Source: Elusimicrobiota bacterium (lineage in GTDB: Bacteria > Elusimicrobiota > Elusimicrobia > 2-02-FULL-39-32). From it: a stretch of 64,000 bases of DNA. Below are positions 16,801 through 24,811 of the stretch, piece by piece (positions within the stretch are counted from its first letter, which is position 1; each line of letters opens with the position of its first letter). The translations under genes and the position numbers were made by a program. The stretch covers positions 1-64,000 of the forward strand of contig JACPBF010000014.1 in the NCBI GenBank assembly GCA_016180425.1, written 5' to 3'. The notes under the pieces were generated by a model that worked only from the letters and a program-made list of their open reading frames with translations, did not search any database and was not told the DNA's origin.

Positions 16801-19429
16801 ACCCCGTATCTTCTCCTGTGCTGAGAGTGCTGTTTTTATCTTTATCTTCTGTTTTTAAAATTCCTGAAGGATCGCTATCTGAAAGTTCTGCGATGCCTCC
16901 TAGTCTAAAAAGAAGTTTAGCGTTACTTCCATCGCCATGCACCCAAAGTTCTAAGAATTGTCTTTTGTTAGTGAAAAAATCCAATCCTGATTTACTTAAG
17001 ACTTGCGCGATCGCCATTGCTTCAGAAGGACCATTGGATTTAAAATTGTAATCCACATTGAGAGCTTGGATTTTATCGGAAGTTTCTACAGGAGCTCCGG
17101 AATTAATATCTCTAATTTTTACATCTTCGTTGGATAGGGTTAAGACATCTGCGCGTCCATTTGAGTAAGCGCCTCCAGAAGGAGTTGTGCTTGGGTTACC
17201 TTTTTGCGGGTTGGCTGCTAAGACCCAAGAATCTTTATTGAGGATAGCGATATCTTCCAGTTTAATCCCTTCAAAAGATTCTAACATGGCTCGATCCGCG
17301 GTGTTCGGGTTTTTTATGCTTTGCGCTATTTCTCCTGAAATTCTCGTAATTTCAATTGGAAAGTTGCCAAATTTGATATTTTTCCAATTCATGTCTGCTT
17401 CTAAGACCGTAATGCTCCTAGAAACAGAGCGCAGATCAGGAATTCCTCTTGGCTGCGGCGCGAAGTTGTAGAGAACCGATCCCCCAAAGAAAAAATTGTC
17501 AGTCATATAAAATTCATTTCTCATGCCAACCACAGTTTCTTCTCCCTGGCCGCCAAATGGAGAAAAATCAAAGGTAATTTCTACCACAGAATCTTCTCGA
17601 ATTTGTTCTGGTCTGAAGAAAGTTACGATTCCAGCATCATAATCTATAAAATAGTCAACGTCTCTGGTCATTTTTTTTCCATCCACAAATACCTGTTCTG
17701 AAAGGGAAACGATATTGGAGCGCTCCAGATTAAAATTTCCTTTGCGAAAACGATATTCCGCAAAGATGCGATAGCGATTTTTAAAATTGGGAACCGCGTC
17801 TCTAAAAACATAGATGTCATCTGTAAAGGGCTTGAAGTTTGGACTATGAAAAGTATCTGAGGAAACAAAACTAAAAATTCCATTTTCAAAATCAACTTCA
17901 ATATCCTCAGGATATTTTGGCACATTTTTTGTTTGAGTGTTGGTGCTAATGTCCAGACCAATAATCTGATCAGGATCTTTTCGATCTAAATCCTGAATTT
18001 TAAGAATAAAGTTTCCTCTGCCATCATCTCTCATAATGCGAGTATCTCCCAAATTATAGTAATTCTTTAATTCACGAGTGGCAAAGAATTGAGTTTCATC
18101 TGGTTTAAGGAGTATGGGTTCAAACCCCAGCAGCTGTTCATCCTCATTGGAATTGTTAATCAGAGGATCTCTTCCCCCAAGTGTCTGGCTAATTGGAGCC
18201 GTGGAAGCAGCCGGACTATAATCCACTACAATAATGTCTTTTAACTGAATTTCCCTTCGGAAACGGATCACCCCTTTAATGTAGTCCACAGTATAGTCAA
18301 CTGTAGGAACTAGCTGTTTGAAAACACCAGTATTAATCCCTTGCGGACCATTAAATGTTGCAGTGCTAAGTGAGATGCCTCCCAGAGCGGTCAGAGAGGA
18401 TTCAAAAACTTTAAAGGTTCTGGTAGATTCATGGATGTTGTTGTTATTGGGGTTCTGGTCATCTATGAAAATTTTTTCTGAACCTACTTTGATCGGGCGA
18501 TGTTCGGTTAAAGGAGTTGGTCCTGTAGAAAAAGCGAGCAGATAGAATTGTCTTCTTTGATAACCAATGTCATTTAATTCTTTTCTTTGCAGGATAGATT
18601 GGCCAGTAAACCTTTTTGTTTGCGAGATTCCTTTGGTTCGAGATCCAATAAGATAGGTGCGAATTTGTTTAGGCATCACACTCCTATGCCAGAGTTGTGA
18701 GGGAAACAATTGAGCAAATCGAGAGCGGGGTCTAAACATGAGTTCTGCTCTGGCTCCAAACACGGATTTAGAATAACCTACAAAATCAGTGGAAGGGAGC
18801 GAAATCGTAATGTCTCCGAAAGCAGCTTCTTGCAAGACCTCATCCGGGTCTCCCTTATAAAGCACAGAGATAGTTCTATCCAGGCTGGTATCATCATAAT
18901 CCACATTGACCGTGACTTTGCGCCCCACAGTTCCCTTGACGCGCACCTGTAATTGCTGGTCTAACTGAAAATCCACTTTATTGATGCGCCCTTTTCCAGA
19001 ATCTGTTTTTTCATAAATGGTTGAACTGATCTTAAAGTCAATCACTTTTCTACCTGAGATAGAGAGTCCTGATTCATAAGGCAGCACAACATTAATGCCA
19101 GGTCCTACTGGCGGCGGCGCTTGTGTGGTTTTCTTTTTTGATGGCTCTTCTAATGCTCTTCTAGCTTCTGGGGTAAGAGGCTCTCCAGTTTCTAATCTTT
19201 CACGCATCTGGTTCCATCGTTCTTGGGAGTAGCGGATAAAACGAGCTTTTTCAATCTCTTTTTCCATTGAGGGAGGCTGATCCGGAGTTTCTTTTTGCTC
19301 TTCAAAAACGCTTTTATCTTTTGGCAGAAGTTCTTGAGAATAGAGAAGAGGTGAAGAACAAGGAATGGTAAAATTGCCAATCAGAAGTCCGATTAAAAAG
19401 AAGCGTAAGACCAGTTTTAATTGTGGCAA
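13877..19429 (-). CDS. SprA/Sov-like giant outer-membrane translocon protein
   Basis: 1850 residues. The signal peptide has a hydrophobic segment at about 5-25. A charged linker (about 40-100) and a Pro-rich stretch (APPPVGPG) lead into long beta-rich sequence with features I recognise from the SprA/Sov family (LPYESGLSISGRKVIDF, FELDQ/FQLDQ-type strands, repeated RVKGTVGRKVTV segments). The chain ends in alternating strands and an aromatic last residue (TRITIQF), as expected of an outer-membrane barrel. SprA forms the type IX secretion pore in Bacteroidota, where it is around 2,400 residues; this one is shorter. Acidic calcium-type loops are inserted near residues 855-910 and 1107-1121. The start is TTG. 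A good promoter is at 19479-19507. A PorV-like protein and two sorting-domain proteases lie 2-7 kb away. SprA-like ancestry is likely; secretion function is inferred. Confidence 0.82.
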   Translation of the reverse strand: MPQLKLVLRFFLIGLLIGNFTIPCSSPLLYSQELLPKDKSVFEEQKETPDQPPSMEKEIEKARFIRYSQERWNQMRERLETGEPLTPEARRALEEPSKKKTTQAPPPVGPGINVVLPYESGLSISGRKVIDFKISSTIYEKTDSGKGRINKVDFQLDQQLQVRVKGTVGRKVTVNVDYDDTSLDRTISVLYKGDPDEVLQEAAFGDITISLPSTDFVGYSKSVFGARAELMFRPRSRFAQLFPSQLWHRSVMPKQIRTYLIGSRTKGISQTKRFTGQSILQRKELNDIGYQRRQFYLLAFSTGPTPLTEHRPIKVGSEKIFIDDQNPNNNNIHESTRTFKVFESSLTALGGISLSTATFNGPQGINTGVFKQLVPTVDYTVDYIKGVIRFRREIQLKDIIVVDYSPAASTAPISQTLGGRDPLINNSNEDEQLLGFEPILLKPDETQFFATRELKNYYNLGDTRIMRDDGRGNFILKIQDLDRKDPDQIIGLDISTNTQTKNVPKYPEDIEVDFENGIFSFVSSDTFHSPNFKPFTDDIYVFRDAVPNFKNRYRIFAEYRFRKGNFNLERSNIVSLSEQVFVDGKKMTRDVDYFIDYDAGIVTFFRPEQIREDSVVEITFDFSPFGGQGEETVVGMRNEFYMTDNFFFGGSVLYNFAPQPRGIPDLRSVSRSITVLEADMNWKNIKFGNFPIEITRISGEIAQSIKNPNTADRAMLESFEGIKLEDIAILNKDSWVLAANPQKGNPSTTPSGGAYSNGRADVLTLSNEDVKIRDINSGAPVETSDKIQALNVDYNFKSNGPSEAMAIAQVLSKSGLDFFTNKRQFLELWVHGDGSNAKLLFRLGGIAELSDSDPSGILKTEDKDKNSTLSTGEDTGWDFLNPDGSTTTIGNGNGRLDTQDLDGNGRLDSDDTYGNYLNEASVNLDFTGWKIFQLPLNIPTTGQLEWSSIKNIRVAVVNPVNAAKSGNFKLGRIAMVGTRFTEASIEPSTAPVSATAFAENNEDNPGYPSLLSNSNFRDLYEIKEDDPKRREQALAIQYQRTANTAFVSTVTTKETFTRSLDFSEHETLKFFLYGDSSGSEFFFRIGTPGNFLEYKTPLTFTGWRLIELDILDKNRDGQLDNNAEKSFGKWQRRVGTPSLRNITEITMGVIIPAGGPDPSANKIYINEMHLTGSVKIKGVAYRANTDFAWKGWGSWGANWRFVDRNFQTLTSAGSGQDSKSGSAYLNLTRLKFMPLSSNMTYAETVTPQISSLNDPNILVSVIDEGKTINTNQNLSGNFLMTQLPWIPNMIKNNLFNVGFSADHSLGFRSAGDREDETFNYRYGTSYSLPWQPDLLPTRFLTFKPLPSNLSYNFSQTNSFQRITLENTDTRSVGENYGLGTSFQFFPQLNLTPTYNYSQTFEERKALDPNKTLTDKIKESLGKYNKTQNQSASLSGSLQIISWLTPGFNYSINTAETYNVNNVQFGTTTFKRGELKNISRTSNADISASVAPKNIFEYIRYVRAINPMINSLNFSGGYSISDADTYDNVNAGFFARDKLLIRGRLLDLSGQNPNARRTNLTATDSSRISGRWTPFEGFTFLKSRLWAPIKNINTSGTFTESKTRRDTTGTESFTYSRVWPDMILSTYEVERPLFLIRRWMRDARLNANYQERLNEVRDQTRSIGFNFGTDLTFTLFKLLQFSVGYTNSVSEDKNLVTNQVTGRSKSKGINGQVITTLKWGNWRFTPRYDQSQSEAEDGKGKKTTDLITRNGSLQIFGDINVPRFFKLPLGKQLTLSNRLIVTSSIRYGMIRNGVDETQSKDNLDSNLNGDLEITPNIRVGFGGNYARTFFKTKKEENFSTFGFSTRITIQF

Positions 19430-19478
19430 TTTAAAAAAACTAGAACCTTTAAAAATAAAGACATATTTTTCATTCGGA

Positions 19479-19507
19479 ATTATACTTCATTTCCATAGTC
19501 CTCTCAA
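19479..19507 (-). promoter_or_regulatory. Sigma-70-type promoter of the SprA-like gene
   Basis: On the minus strand: TTGAGA (19507-19502), a 17-bp spacer, then TATAAT (19484-19479). Predicted start is near 19472, giving a leader of about 43 nt before the TTG start at 19429. It is divergent from the lptF promoter in the same 152-bp gap. Confidence 0.75.
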
Positions 19508-19541
19508 GTTTGCTTTGGCTTGACATTAAAGGGCAGAACGC

Positions 19542-19571
19542 TTGTCAAAGGGATAGAACTTCAATTATAAT
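19542..19571 (+). promoter_or_regulatory. Sigma-70-type promoter of lptF, probably leaderless
   Basis: TTGTCA (19542-19547), an 18-bp spacer, then TATAAT (19566-19571). Only 10 nt separate the -10 box from the ATG at 19582, so the transcript should start within a few bases of the start codon. No ribosome site is visible before the ATG. Confidence 0.7.
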
Positions 19572-19581
19572 AGCTTAAAAA

Positions 19582-20670
19582 ATGCGCTCACTTATTTTAC
19601 ACCGATACATGATTCGGCAATTTCTTTCACCATTTTGTATAGCTCTTGTGACCTTTACTTTTATTTTGGTTTTGCATTATCTATTTTTAATGATGGATAT
19701 GTTTCTTAATCGCGGGGTTGACCTTTGGATTATTATGAGGATGTCTAGTTTAGTTCTTACTATGCTCTTGCCGCTTTCTATCCCCATGGCAACTTTATTG
19801 GCAGCGCTTTTAACGTATGGCCGGCTTTCAGAAGATGGAGAGTTGATCGCATTAAGATCTTCAGGCTGCGCTCTTTTTCAATATAGCTCACCCAATTTCA
19901 TTTTAGCCCTTTGTTTTAGTCTGATTTTGGTATATTTTAATTTGATTTTAGTGCCGCAAGCTACGCGAGGGTTTAAGGAGCTTCACCTTCGTGTGGTTCA
20001 AAAAAATCCTTTGGCTCTTTTTGCTCCAAAGGTCATGAACCATTTTGGGGAGTATAAGGTTTTTGTGGAACAGATGGATCGCAGAAAAAAAAAGTTAAAA
20101 GGGATTAGCATTTATAAGATGAATTTAGAAGGAGGTCCCACAAGAATTTTAGCGCCGGAAGGGATGATTGATTCTCAAGATGGAATCACCTTACAGCTCG
20201 TCAACGGAGCACTTCATCAGCCCAGCCCTGAAAAAGAAAACGAATATTCTATTACCAAATTTAATAAACTTGCCTTGAGGATGCCGACTCAAGAAGAAGA
20301 TAGTTTAAGAGTCTTTAGCCCCAGAGAAATGACCTTGAGAGAACTAAAGAATAAAATGAAGGAAGAGGTTGGAAAAAAATTCAATATCGCTCCTTTGCAA
20401 ACTGAAAAACATTTAAGGATTTCAGTGGCTTTTGCCCCTTTTGTTTTTATTATTTTGGGAACAGCTTTAGGCGTACCTTTAAAAAAAGGAGGCAAATCAG
20501 TTAGTATCGGAATCAGTATTATTATCATTGTTATTTATTATGGTCTCTTGGTTTTATCTACCTCTCTTGCTTCTCAAGGGTTTTTATTTCCAATTTTTTG
20601 GGTCTGGATACCTAATCTTACGGCCTTAGCTCTGGGGCTGCCATTGCTTTTTCGTTTAGCCAAACAATGA
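19582..20670 (+). CDS. lptF: LPS export ABC transporter permease LptF
   Basis: 362 residues of the YjgP/YjgQ family. It has hydrophobic segments at about 15-35, 55-75 and 100-120, a beta-jellyroll periplasmic domain (about 130-265), then three C-terminal membrane segments (about 275-360). With LptG and the LptB ATPase (not in this window) it lifts lipopolysaccharide out of the inner membrane to the periplasmic bridge. The start overlaps no neighbour; the -10 box is 10 nt away. It overlaps lptG by 4 bp, so the two are translationally coupled. LptF and LptG are the only plus-strand genes here. Confidence 0.93.
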   Translation: MRSLILHRYMIRQFLSPFCIALVTFTFILVLHYLFLMMDMFLNRGVDLWIIMRMSSLVLTMLLPLSIPMATLLAALLTYGRLSEDGELIALRSSGCALFQYSSPNFILALCFSLILVYFNLILVPQATRGFKELHLRVVQKNPLALFAPKVMNHFGEYKVFVEQMDRRKKKLKGISIYKMNLEGGPTRILAPEGMIDSQDGITLQLVNGALHQPSPEKENEYSITKFNKLALRMPTQEEDSLRVFSPREMTLRELKNKMKEEVGKKFNIAPLQTEKHLRISVAFAPFVFIILGTALGVPLKKGGKSVSIGISIIIIVIYYGLLVLSTSLASQGFLFPIFWVWIPNLTALALGLPLLFRLAKQ

Positions 20671-21776
20671 ACCTGCTGCATTCTTATCTTGCAAAGGAAT
20701 TTGTAAAACCTTTTTTATTTTCTTCCTTTCTTTTTGCTTTTGTCATTCAACTTGGCCATCTTTTTGACCGTCTAGAGGTTTTTACAAGAAATGAAGTCCC
20801 CATCCATATTATTTTAATTTACCTTTTTTCAATGGTCCCTTTATGGCTGATTCAAGCGCTCCCCATCTGTACTTTAATCGCAGGAGTGATTGCGGTTGGA
20901 AACATGTCTGCGAGCGGTGAAATATTCTGCCTGCGTTCCAGCGGGATTTCTACTAGAACCATTCTTAAACCTCTTTTTTTAATCTCTCTTTTTTTAACAG
21001 CGCTTACATTTATTTTAGGTGATTTTCTCATGCCAAAATCCACTTATCATGCTCGAAGTTTATATAGGACTTATGTGGATAAAGTGGGTGTTCAAAAAAT
21101 GAGTTGGGAAGATGTGATTGTGCTTTTGCCCAATAAAAGAAGGATGTGCGCAAAACATTTGGATCTGGTAAAAAATGAATTGGATATTGTGACTGTGGAG
21201 GAGTTTGGGGAAAATTTAAATTTAAGGCAGACTTTGACTGCCAAAAAAGCGGAGTGGAATCCCATTAAAGGCTGGATTTTTTATGACGGCGTGATCCGTC
21301 TTTTTTCCAAAGAAGGAGATGAGATCGTTGAAGAAGAGTCCTTTATCTCTGCTCAAATTAATTTAAGAGAGCAGCCTAAAGATCTAGTTCCATACCAAAT
21401 CCTGCCTGAGGAACTTTCTACTTCCGCTTTGAAACAATATATTTTTAAAATTTCTAATTTGGGCATTTCTCCTTTAAAAGAGGAGGTTCAATACTATTTA
21501 AAATTTGCTTTTCCTTTTACTCATATTCTTGTTTTAGCTATTGGTTTGCCAATTGCTTTAAGGGCAACTCAAACCGGAGGCGGGCGAGGCAAGAAGAGTT
21601 TTGGAAAAATGAGGTCTCTTGCCTTGTCGCTTTTAGTTGGATTTTTTTATTATACCCTGATTACGATTGGCCAGGCATTGGGGGAGTCTAGGAAGCTGCC
21701 GGCATTTATAAGCGTATGGATCGCGAATATTCTTTTTCTAATTTTAGGGATTTATTTTTTAAGAAAACTGGATTAG
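20667..21776 (+). CDS. lptG: LPS export ABC transporter permease LptG
   Basis: 369 residues, same YjgP/YjgQ layout as LptF: N-terminal membrane helices, a central periplasmic beta-jellyroll (about 130-265) and C-terminal helices ending SVWIANILFLILGIYF. It partners LptF as the heterodimeric membrane part of the LptBFG transporter. Which of the pair is LptF and which LptG rests on gene order, as the two are similar. The gene ends 5 bp before palindromic element B, which separates it from the convergent protease gene. Confidence 0.92.
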   Translation: MNLLHSYLAKEFVKPFLFSSFLFAFVIQLGHLFDRLEVFTRNEVPIHIILIYLFSMVPLWLIQALPICTLIAGVIAVGNMSASGEIFCLRSSGISTRTILKPLFLISLFLTALTFILGDFLMPKSTYHARSLYRTYVDKVGVQKMSWEDVIVLLPNKRRMCAKHLDLVKNELDIVTVEEFGENLNLRQTLTAKKAEWNPIKGWIFYDGVIRLFSKEGDEIVEEESFISAQINLREQPKDLVPYQILPEELSTSALKQYIFKISNLGISPLKEEVQYYLKFAFPFTHILVLAIGLPIALRATQTGGGRGKKSFGKMRSLALSLLVGFFYYTLITIGQALGESRKLPAFISVWIANILFLILGIYFLRKLD

Positions 21777-21781
21777 ATAGT

Positions 21782-21923
21782 ATTCGTTAAGCTCTTGTTA
21801 AGAAATTTCTTTCCTTGGGGACTGAAAAAATTTTTACTCTCTTTTTGTTAAAAATTTTTGGTAGAGTGAGCACAAGCCGAACGTCCCCAAGGAAAGAAAT
21901 TTCTTAACAAGAGCTTAACGAAT
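21782..21923. repeat. Palindromic element B: 41-bp perfect arms around the conserved core
   Basis: Perfect 41-bp inverted arms (21782-21822 and 21883-21923) surround a 60-bp loop; the total is 142 bp. The core is closely related to that of element A at 12866-12937, but the outer arms are unrelated in sequence. The right arm runs into the protease gene and contains its last two sense codons and its stop. As it lies between convergent genes it may also act as a two-way terminator, though no U-tract is present. Confidence 0.9.
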
Positions 21924-23726
21924 CAGAACTAATTTTCCAGTTTTAACAATAGAGTCATCTATTTTAAACCGGTAGAGATACACGCCGGAGGTTACTGTTT
22001 CACCTTCTCCATTTGTGCCGTCCCAATCATATTCATAGACAAATTTATTGGTTTGTGTGGCGGAACCATTTGCTTTAATTGAGCTTTGAGGAATTTCTTT
22101 AATTAAAATCCCAGTAATATCATAAAGAGCCAGCTCTAATTTTTTTGCGGATCGGGTTAAGTTCAATACAATGGTGGTTACTGTTTGGGCAGGAGCCCCG
22201 GATTTTTGCAGATAGTTTGGTCCTCCTGGGTTTGGAAAATTAATTGTTTTTGTCACTTCCACGTCAGTGGTTGCAAAGGCTTTTTTTGCTGTTAGTTGGG
22301 AAGAGCTAAATCCGGTCACTACAATTCCAGACTGCTGCCCGTTAAAAGCATTGGAATGAGGAGTTGCAAATAAGGTATTTCCCTCACTTCCTGGGAATGG
22401 ATCACTCTCTTTGCCAGTGGTCAAAGCAATATTGCCGCCACCTGCTGCCTCCACAATATCTACCCCTAAATTCGGAGAGCCATTGTTAATATTATTTGCT
22501 TCCAAGCGGTTAGAATCAGAAGCAATAGAATCATCAATATGCCAAATTAAATATCCTTCTTTTTGAATTCCAAAAGGGAGGCTATCATCATATGTTTTCT
22601 TTGTTAAGGAGGAAAGAGCTCTGCGTTCAATTAGAAAATATTCTTTAGAGCTATCTACACCGGAAACACCGGAAATGGGTATTTTTACAAAAGCGTTTGC
22701 AGAGGAAAGAGCAAAATCTAGGGGAAAGGTTGTAGGGGATTCAGTTGGAGTAATTGTGTTTGGATTTGAGAAAAAACCTAAGAATTGTTTAGACCAGGCA
22801 TCTAAGTGCGCTGGATTAGAACCTTTGGGAGAACCTATATAAACCCCGCTATCCATTAAACTCCATTGACCCACCACAGCTTTGGCAGAGGTCTGATAAA
22901 GGTCTGGCAGTCCTAATTGATGGCCATATTCATGGCAAATGACTCCCAGAGGCTCAATATTTTGCGCCTCATTTTCCGGCACAACCGTTGCTCCATTAAA
23001 GGAGATTCCATCTGCTGCAAAGGGTACTCGTATGCCTTCAGTCACAGCAGCAGTTACTGGAACTGTAGGAGCAAAAACAGACCAGATATTGTCTGTTTGG
23101 CAGCCGGAATCATTGGCAGTTTCCGCTCCAATGCCAGCATGATAAATCATCACATGGCTAAAGGATTGATTTCCAGCTAGGTCTGTTCTTGCATCAGCAA
23201 AATTAAGATCAGTGTCTGCGGCTGAAAGAGCATCTTTGGCTAGATCGCTGTAATTTGAGCAAATCCCTTGGGCATAGCTTGCAAGGGAACTTGGCAGCCT
23301 ATAGGAGCCTTGGGCTCCAGCGCTGCCGCCTGAAATTCTATTGGTAACTGTAGCGCTCACAGTTAAGATGCCATAAGAGTTTTCTAAATAAAAATTTTTA
23401 AGACTCTCAAAAAATTGTTCTGTTTCAGCTTTTGATTTAGTCATGCTTTTGTCAGAAAAATCCACACGGATAACAGCGATATAAGAGGTGGTGGGACTAA
23501 GAGGCACCGGGAAAAAAGGAGCTGCTTTAATTCTTTGGAAGTTTTTTTTAATTGCAATCGGATTTACCTTGCAAGGTTTTTGAATAGGCTGTTCAAAATT
23601 TGGAGGCGGGGGCACGGCTAGGAGTAAAGAAAGGTTAAAAGGGAAAAGAAAAATAAACCCTGAAAAGAAAAAAGTAGGAATTAAAAAATTTAAAAGAATA
23701 TTTTTTTTTAAAATTTTAATTTTCAT
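21915..23726 (-). CDS. M6-family secreted metalloprotease with C-terminal sorting-type domain
   Basis: 603 residues. A signal peptide (hydrophobic about 10-37) is followed by an immune-inhibitor-A-like M6 catalytic domain. The zinc site is HEYGHQLGLPD (H265, E266, H269), with SLMDSG downstream serving the met-turn role. The C-terminal region (about 495-603) resembles the FlgD-like or type IX sorting domain: NFPNPGG near its start, LYDITG in the middle, then TVTSGVYLYRFK and KTGKLVLIR at the very end. It belongs to the block protease-PorV-protease, 50 bp below the PorV-like gene. Its last codons lie inside palindromic element B. Catalysis is well supported; export by a SprA/PorV route is inference. 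Confidence 0.88.
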   Translation of the reverse strand: MKIKILKKNILLNFLIPTFFFSGFIFLFPFNLSLLLAVPPPPNFEQPIQKPCKVNPIAIKKNFQRIKAAPFFPVPLSPTTSYIAVIRVDFSDKSMTKSKAETEQFFESLKNFYLENSYGILTVSATVTNRISGGSAGAQGSYRLPSSLASYAQGICSNYSDLAKDALSAADTDLNFADARTDLAGNQSFSHVMIYHAGIGAETANDSGCQTDNIWSVFAPTVPVTAAVTEGIRVPFAADGISFNGATVVPENEAQNIEPLGVICHEYGHQLGLPDLYQTSAKAVVGQWSLMDSGVYIGSPKGSNPAHLDAWSKQFLGFFSNPNTITPTESPTTFPLDFALSSANAFVKIPISGVSGVDSSKEYFLIERRALSSLTKKTYDDSLPFGIQKEGYLIWHIDDSIASDSNRLEANNINNGSPNLGVDIVEAAGGGNIALTTGKESDPFPGSEGNTLFATPHSNAFNGQQSGIVVTGFSSSQLTAKKAFATTDVEVTKTINFPNPGGPNYLQKSGAPAQTVTTIVLNLTRSAKKLELALYDITGILIKEIPQSSIKANGSATQTNKFVYEYDWDGTNGEGETVTSGVYLYRFKIDDSIVKTGKLVLIR

Positions 23727-23740
23727 GAGAATAAACCCTA

Positions 23741-23767
23741 GAACCCCCGTGCCTTGGCGCGGGGTTC
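23741..23767. terminator. GC-rich hairpin between PorV-like and protease genes
   Basis: GAACCCC pairs with GGGGTTC around an inner GCC-TT-GGC stem, markedly GC-rich for this region. On the minus strand it follows the PorV-like stop and precedes the protease ATG by 14 bp. It may terminate or attenuate, adjusting the ratio of protease to PorV-like protein. No U-tract follows on the minus strand. Confidence 0.5.
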
Positions 23768-23776
23768 TTTACTATT

Positions 23777-24811
23777 TTAGTCACCTGGTTTCCTAGATTG
23801 AGGAGTCAGAGATTTTATCTCAAACAAATAAGTTAATGAAGCAGAATGACTTTTTCCTAAATTTTCAGAATCAGTTAAGGCATAATCTATGACAAAATTT
23901 CCAATAAGAAAACCAATCCCAAAATTATATTTCCCGCGGTCTTGCCCAATTTTAGTTCCTGCGCGCAAAGCTAAAGTATCGTTCCAAAGATATTCAAAGC
24001 CTATTAAACTTTTTAAATTTTGTTCAGTTTCCTTTACAAGGTCGAAACTTAAAATTGAGCTTCCCCAATTTTTAAACCCAAAATTTTTAAAAGAAACATG
24101 ATAGGAAACTCCCCCACGGATCGTTAGGGGCAGAGATTCGCTGGTATTGATGTAGGTGAGTTTACTGCCGATATTTTGAGCGGCAAAACCTAAAGCGCAT
24201 TGTTTATTAAAGAATTTTACTAATCCGCCAAAATCTATGGCAATGGCATTGGTACTAAATGTCTCAACTAATTTTGCATGGATTATTTTTAAGGAAATTC
24301 CTGTTCCATATTTTTCAAGAATTGTTTCAGAATAATTAAAACTGGCAACCAGATCTTCTTGGGCAGTAACGGTTTTAGATTGGCCAAGGGTATCAATCAA
24401 TTCAACATCTCCAAGATTGTAGTAAAGAATACTAGTAGAATAGGTTCCCCAGATGGTTGGGACGCCTAGGAAGAAGGCGCCAAAATTATCTTCCGCTAAA
24501 CCTTTTTGTCCCATAAAACTCGTTTCACAGCGGTTTAAAAATGCCGGGGCGCTTGGATTATAATGCAGAGCAGAGATTCCGCCAAGGTCTGAACTAATAG
24601 AGCTAAAAGATTCTGCCATGCTTAGAGGTTTTGCATGCGGGCTTTTTAACAAGACTCCTGCGGCAGTTGTTCCAGCAGCTTGCGAGATTTGCGAAAAATT
24701 AAAAACTAATAAACTAATAAAAAAAAGGAGTTTTTTGTCCCAGAACCGAGATTGGATTGTGGAAGATAATGAAAAAAGTCTTTTTGTTGGTTCTGGGGTT
24801 TTATCTAGCAA
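23777..24811 (-). CDS. PorV/PorQ-like outer-membrane protein (UPF0164 family)
   Basis: About 344 residues from the chosen start. A signal peptide (LLFFISLLVFNFSQISQAAG) precedes the PorV/UPF0164 pattern: AGVLLKSPHAKPLSMAESFS, then SSDLGGISALHYNPSAPAF, then repeated amphipathic strands of a long-chain fatty-acid-transporter-like barrel. In Bacteroidota, PorV binds the SprA/Sov pore and passes cargo to the cell surface. The frame is open back to an ATG at 24904, but that would overlap the upstream protease by 104 bp. I prefer a TTG at 24811 preceded by AGAAGG at 6 nt, overlapping the protease stop by 11 bp; ATG 24853 is also possible. It sits between two proteases with sorting-type domains. Confidence 0.8.
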   Translation of the reverse strand: MLDKTPEPTKRLFSLSSTIQSRFWDKKLLFFISLLVFNFSQISQAAGTTAAGVLLKSPHAKPLSMAESFSSISSDLGGISALHYNPSAPAFLNRCETSFMGQKGLAEDNFGAFFLGVPTIWGTYSTSILYYNLGDVELIDTLGQSKTVTAQEDLVASFNYSETILEKYGTGISLKIIHAKLVETFSTNAIAIDFGGLVKFFNKQCALGFAAQNIGSKLTYINTSESLPLTIRGGVSYHVSFKNFGFKNWGSSILSFDLVKETEQNLKSLIGFEYLWNDTLALRAGTKIGQDRGKYNFGIGFLIGNFVIDYALTDSENLGKSHSASLTYLFEIKSLTPQSRKPGD

